The translations under genes were made by a program, and so were the position numbers. Under the pieces are notes generated by a model that had not been told where the DNA came from, did no database searches, and was given only the letters and a program-made list of their open reading frames with translations. From Alphaproteobacteria bacterium (lineage in GTDB: Bacteria; Pseudomonadota; Alphaproteobacteria; Micropepsales; Micropepsaceae): a stretch of DNA of 64,000 nucleotides. Location: contig CANIAL010000004.1 in the NCBI GenBank assembly GCA_947465395.1, positions 1 to 64,000 of the forward strand, in the 5' to 3' direction. Numbering within the stretch: the first letter of the stretch is position 1; each line of letters opens with the position of its first letter. Positions 63,689-64,000 of this stretch are shown one piece after another.

Positions 63689-64000
63689 TGACGTCGTCCC
63701 CGACTTTCCGACCGGGCGCCAGCTCGTCCAGTTGCGCCAGGATATCACGGGCCGCATCTCCTTTGGCGGGCCGCGCAATGTCGGCCAGCGTGTCATCGCC
63801 ATCCAGTATTTCTATCAGCGTCTTGCGCGCCCGCGCCACGCGGCTTTTCACGGTGCCCACGGCGCATTTGCAGATGGCCGCCGCATCTTCATAGGAAAAT
63901 CCGCCCGCGCCAACCAATATCAACGCTTCGCGCTGTTCGTCGGACAGGACACGCAGCGCCCGCGCCGTGTCGGACAGTTCGGCCGACTGCATCTGGTCCT
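63666..64000 (-). CDS. ecfG: EcfG-type sigma factor, C-terminal part (cut by window end)
   Basis: Only the last 110 or so codons are visible; the frame stays open to the window edge, where DQM precedes QSAELSD. The sigma-4 region is clear: LSDEQREALILVGAGGFSYEDAA then CAVGTVKSRVARAR. The wording is that of EcfG, the general stress sigma factor held by anti-sigma NepR and released by PhyR. The C-terminal tail of about 45 residues is variable. The neighbouring HisKA_2 kinase fits a GSR locus; PhyR and NepR would lie beyond 64 kb. Confidence 0.9.
   Translation of the reverse strand, partial: DQMQSAELSDTARALRVLSDEQREALILVGAGGFSYEDAAAICKCAVGTVKSRVARARKTLIEILDGDDTLADIARPAKGDAARDILAQLDELAPGRKVGDDVNGKRRLK

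Overview
The window is a stretch of a GC-rich alphaproteobacterial chromosome. The evidence is an imuA-imuB-dnaE2 mutagenesis cassette with an alphaproteobacterial LexA box, an EcfG-type general-stress sigma factor next to a HisKA_2 kinase, a COQ9-family gene close to divergently transcribed rpsU, the homodimeric NADP isocitrate dehydrogenase, and GltB/GltD glutamate synthase. I cannot name a genus. Most of the sequence is ordinary housekeeping DNA. There are no insertion sequences, CRISPR arrays or prophage genes.

Layout. At the left edge a 16S rRNA gene is read leftward from a strong rRNA-type promoter near 2.0 kb. It ends in an AT-rich spacer with its own terminator, and its sequence carries Rickettsiales/Holosporales-like signatures that do not fit the rest of the window. 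From 2.3 to 9.9 kb there are small stress-like genes, tRNA-Ser(GCU), a compact operon of unknown role (DinB-like protein, a DedA/ATP-grasp fusion, an NRDE/TANGO2-family protein), an Lrp regulator coupled to a flavoprotein, and an FKBP. From 9.9 to 21.5 kb lie a TonB-dependent receptor, MlaA and an MdtABC-like RND efflux operon. From 22.3 to 34.2 kb are gltD/gltB and, divergently, the SOS cassette. From 34.2 to 45.7 kb are a GT-C-like membrane protein, an M3 peptidase, a cation efflux protein, rpsU, def, a COQ9-like gene, purK/purE, a diguanylate cyclase, a sterol-desaturase-like protein and icd. From 45.8 to 56.9 kb are trmJ, a CcmI-like TPR protein, a CinA-like protein, map, radC and the main purine cluster (purB, purC-purS-DUF2059-purQ-purL), then bolA and grxD. 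From 57 to 64 kb are rpsD, small membrane genes, tRNA-Leu(UAA), an FAD monooxygenase, lpdA and the sensor kinase/ecfG pair, the last cut by the window end.

How it fits together. Six purine genes are present (purB, purC, purE, purK, purL, purQ) plus purS. purS, purQ and purL encode the three-subunit FGAM synthase. The SOS cassette is the expected ImuA/ImuB/DnaE2 mutasome. The efflux operon follows the adaptor, pump, pump order of MdtABC and has two unusual additions: a Cys-rich tail on the adaptor and a low-complexity insertion in the second pump.

The least explained items are: (1) the discordant 16S gene, most simply an assembly junction; (2) the DinB / DedA-ATP-grasp / NRDE operon; (3) a dispersed two-hairpin repeat present in three copies, one of which encodes the last 34 residues of ImuA; (4) other structured palindromes beside icd and rpsU; (5) a low-GC zinc-ribbon-like gene and a secreted DUF2059 gene embedded among purine genes.
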